Positions 62,820 through 64,000 of a stretch of DNA of 64,000 nucleotides are shown here, one piece after another. The stretch is from positions 26,931 through 90,930 of the forward strand of contig CAYQUT010000008.1 in NCBI GenBank assembly GCA_964420985.1, given 5' to 3'. The number at the start of each line of letters is the position of its first letter. The first letter of the stretch is position 1. This DNA comes from CAMCTV01 sp964420985. Its GTDB lineage: Bacteria; Bacteroidota; Bacteroidia; Flavobacteriales_D; Sanyastnellaceae. A model generated the notes under the pieces. The model had not been told where the DNA came from. It saw nothing but the letters and a program-made list of their open reading frames with translations, and made no database searches. The position numbers and the translations under genes are program-made.

Positions 62820-63371
62820 CTAACTTTCTTTTTCTACCTGCATGTAGCTCAACTCCAATGGAGTCTTTCTACCAAAAATCTTCACACTCACTTTCAACTT
62901 CTTCTTCTCCTCATTGATCTCCTCAATGATTGCCGAGAAATTGTTGAATGGTCCATCAATGACCTTCACGCTCTCACCAACAACGAATGGGATGTTCAAT
63001 TCTTCAGAACTTTCTGCCAATTCATCTACCTTACCCAAAATACGATTCACTTCAGAAATACGCAATGCAATGGGTTCTCCTTTCTTCTCAGCACCCAAAA
63101 AACCAATCACGTTGGTAATATTACGAATAATATGAGGAATCTCCCCTATCAAATTGGCTTCTATCAGTACATAACCGGGAAGATAACTTCTCTCCTTGCT
63201 GATTTTTTTACCATTGCGAATTTGGAACACCTTTTCTGTTGGAATCAAAACTTGAGAAACATAATCTTGCATGCCTCTGGCTTTGATTTCACTTTCGATG
63301 AACTCCTTCACTTTTTTCTCCTTACCACTGATGGCACGGACAACATACCATTTTTTTTCGATATCGCTCAT
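62820..63371 (-). CDS. nusG: transcription termination/antitermination protein NusG
   Basis: A 183-aa NusG from ATG 63371 (MSDIEKKWYVVRAISGKEKKV); an in-frame ATG at 63407 would overlap secE. NGN domain residues ~1-125 and the KOW domain with GESVKVIDGPFNNFSAIIEEI at the C-terminus. Lies between secE and rplK; a short GTAAC/GTTAC hairpin is in the ~90-nt nusG-rplK spacer near 62776-62793. Confidence 0.96.
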   Translation of the reverse strand: MSDIEKKWYVVRAISGKEKKVKEFIESEIKARGMQDYVSQVLIPTEKVFQIRNGKKISKERSYLPGYVLIEANLIGEIPHIIRNITNVIGFLGAEKKGEPIALRISEVNRILGKVDELAESSEELNIPFVVGESVKVIDGPFNNFSAIIEEINEEKKKLKVSVKIFGRKTPLELSYMQVEKES

Positions 63372-63378
63372 GGCAATG

Positions 63379-63603
63379 TTATTGGAGGAATGAATAGATA
63401 AAACCAACTACACCCTTCCAAGTAGATGTAGAATCACCACTAACACCAAAAATAAAGTCCATTAAAAAAATGGAAAGGGTTAAAACAATTGTTGTGATAA
63501 ATACCAATACAGTACTTTCTTGTAGCTCTGACCAAGTTGGCCAAGTTACCTTGGTCATCAACTCATTGTAGGATTCAGAGATATATGTTTTGATGTCAGC
63601 CAT
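63379..63603 (-). CDS. secE: preprotein translocase subunit SecE
   Basis: A 74-aa single-pass membrane protein from ATG 63603: MADIKTYISESYNELMTKVTWPTWSELQESTVLVF, with the conserved KVTWPTW motif followed by the membrane helix ITTIVLTLSIFLMDFIF. A longer frame (to 63648) overlaps the tRNA gene and is rejected. 7 nt before nusG. Confidence 0.95.
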   Translation of the reverse strand: MADIKTYISESYNELMTKVTWPTWSELQESTVLVFITTIVLTLSIFLMDFIFGVSGDSTSTWKGVVGFIYSFLQ

Positions 63604-63618
63604 TGTTTTTCTCTTTTG

Positions 63619-63689
63619 CACGGGCACCTGGATTCGAACCAAGATCAACGGTTTTGGAGACCGCTATTCTACCATTGAACTATGCCCGT
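63619..63689 (-). tRNA. trnW: tRNA-Trp (CCA anticodon)
   Basis: A cloverleaf can be drawn with acceptor ACGGGCA/TGCCCGT, T-arm GGTTCGAATCC and anticodon loop CTCCAAA (anticodon CCA). The 3' CCA is not encoded. It stands between tuf and secE, the classic position. Confidence 0.92.
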
Positions 63690-63716
63690 TTATTAATTGT
63701 AGTTATTAAACACCAA

Positions 63717-63750
63717 AGTGAAGGTGGTATTCCGAGGAGCCACCTTCACT
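63717..63750 (-). terminator. hairpin terminator between tuf and trnW
   Basis: AGTGAAGGTGG/CCACCTTCACT, a perfect 11-bp stem with a 12-nt loop, about 18 nt past the tuf stop. The T-tract is weak, so partial termination or processing of the tRNA transcript is possible. Confidence 0.6.
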
Positions 63751-63767
63751 TGATATTTGCAATTCAA

Positions 63768-64000
63768 TTAGGCGATGATTTCAGTAACCTGACCAGCACC
63801 AACTGTACGACCACCTTCACGGATAGCGAAACGCAATCCTTTGTCCATCGCGATTGGAGCGATCAACTTAACAGTGATAGAAACGTTGTCACCTGGTAAA
63901 ACCATCTCACGACCAGCCTCTAGGTTAATCTCTCCGGTAACGTCTGTTGTACGGAAATAGAACTGAGGACGGTATTTGTTATGGAATGGAGTGTGACGTC
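63768..64000 (-). CDS. tuf: elongation factor Tu (C-terminal part; gene continues beyond window)
   Basis: The last ~77 codons of EF-Tu, ending IREGGRTVGAGQVTEIIA, are in the window; the start is outside. Delivers aminoacyl-tRNA to the ribosome. Followed by a terminator, trnW and the secE-rpoC cluster. Confidence 0.96.
   Translation of the reverse strand, partial: RHTPFHNKYRPQFYFRTTDVTGEINLEAGREMVLPGDNVSITVKLIAPIAMDKGLRFAIREGGRTVGAGQVTEIIA

Noticed and set aside
62814..63401. 195-aa plus-strand frame antisense to nusG
   Set aside because: nusG is unambiguous; the frame is a reading shadow rich in Phe/Asn/Leu.
63379..63648. Longer secE start at 63648
   Set aside because: It would begin inside the tRNA-Trp gene; ATG 63603 gives the normal SecE N-terminus.

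Overview
The window is from a Bacteroidota chromosome, most likely Flavobacteriales. The family is uncertain, and a Crocinitomicaceae/Cryomorphaceae-like relative is my guess. The evidence is: several secreted proteins ending in a type IX secretion (T9SS) C-terminal sorting module; a SusC/SusD pair; RpoB/RpoC of Bacteroidota type; -7 promoter boxes of the form TAnnTTTG; and almost no Shine-Dalgarno sequences. I see no prophage, insertion sequence, CRISPR array or integron.

Layout. 1-1462: 3' part of a T9SS-sorted Kelch-like protein. 1507-5597 (minus): a four-gene dlt-like acylation operon (adenylating ligase, acyl carrier protein, MBOAT, SGNH protein), divergent from exoA. 6488-7210: rhodanese-thioredoxin lipoprotein. 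7274-8703 (minus): a winged-helix Fic protein lacking the catalytic His, coupled to a small nucleotidyltransferase. 8890-12249: icmF, followed by a VOC-fold protein. 13021-19104: a ~2,000-residue secreted mosaic of LamG, Ig-like, calcium-binding and Cys-rich repeats. 19113-21055 (minus): a hypothetical exported protein, a group III truncated hemoglobin and a small outer-membrane protein. 21238-24055: rpsP, rimM and an ABC-F protein. 24058-25430 (minus): flavin reductase and purE, divergent from a co-directional run of paaZ, an S41-like protein, a membrane coiled-coil protein and a sugar aminotransferase (25496-30959).

31085-40342 is a starch/alpha-glucan utilisation locus: GH13 amylase with a T9SS tail, SusC, SusD, a lipoprotein and a SusE/F-like binding protein that shares a domain with the amylase N-terminus. 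Then come a POT peptide transporter, a thioredoxin-TonB fusion, rplS, cutC/prfC (divergent, promoters nearly touching) and an L-threonine aldolase.

46964-52293 (minus) holds siaC, siaB, a TPR/transmembrane SpoIIE-type phosphatase and a TonB-dependent receptor. This looks like a SiaABC-type phosphorylation switch without the diguanylate cyclase SiaD. The rest is the conserved tuf-trnW-secE-nusG-rplKAJL-rpoBC cluster on the minus strand, with EF-Tu truncated by the window end.

Points of most interest: the SiaABC-like module tied to an outer-membrane receptor; the dlt-like operon with a FIYFQF tail on its MBOAT; the Fic(H->Q)/nucleotidyltransferase pair with palindromes at its promoter; the repeated geometry in which a -7 box ends 3-5 nt before the start codon (probable leaderless mRNAs); an Ig-like domain split by a LamG domain; and a SusD carrying an extra beta-domain.
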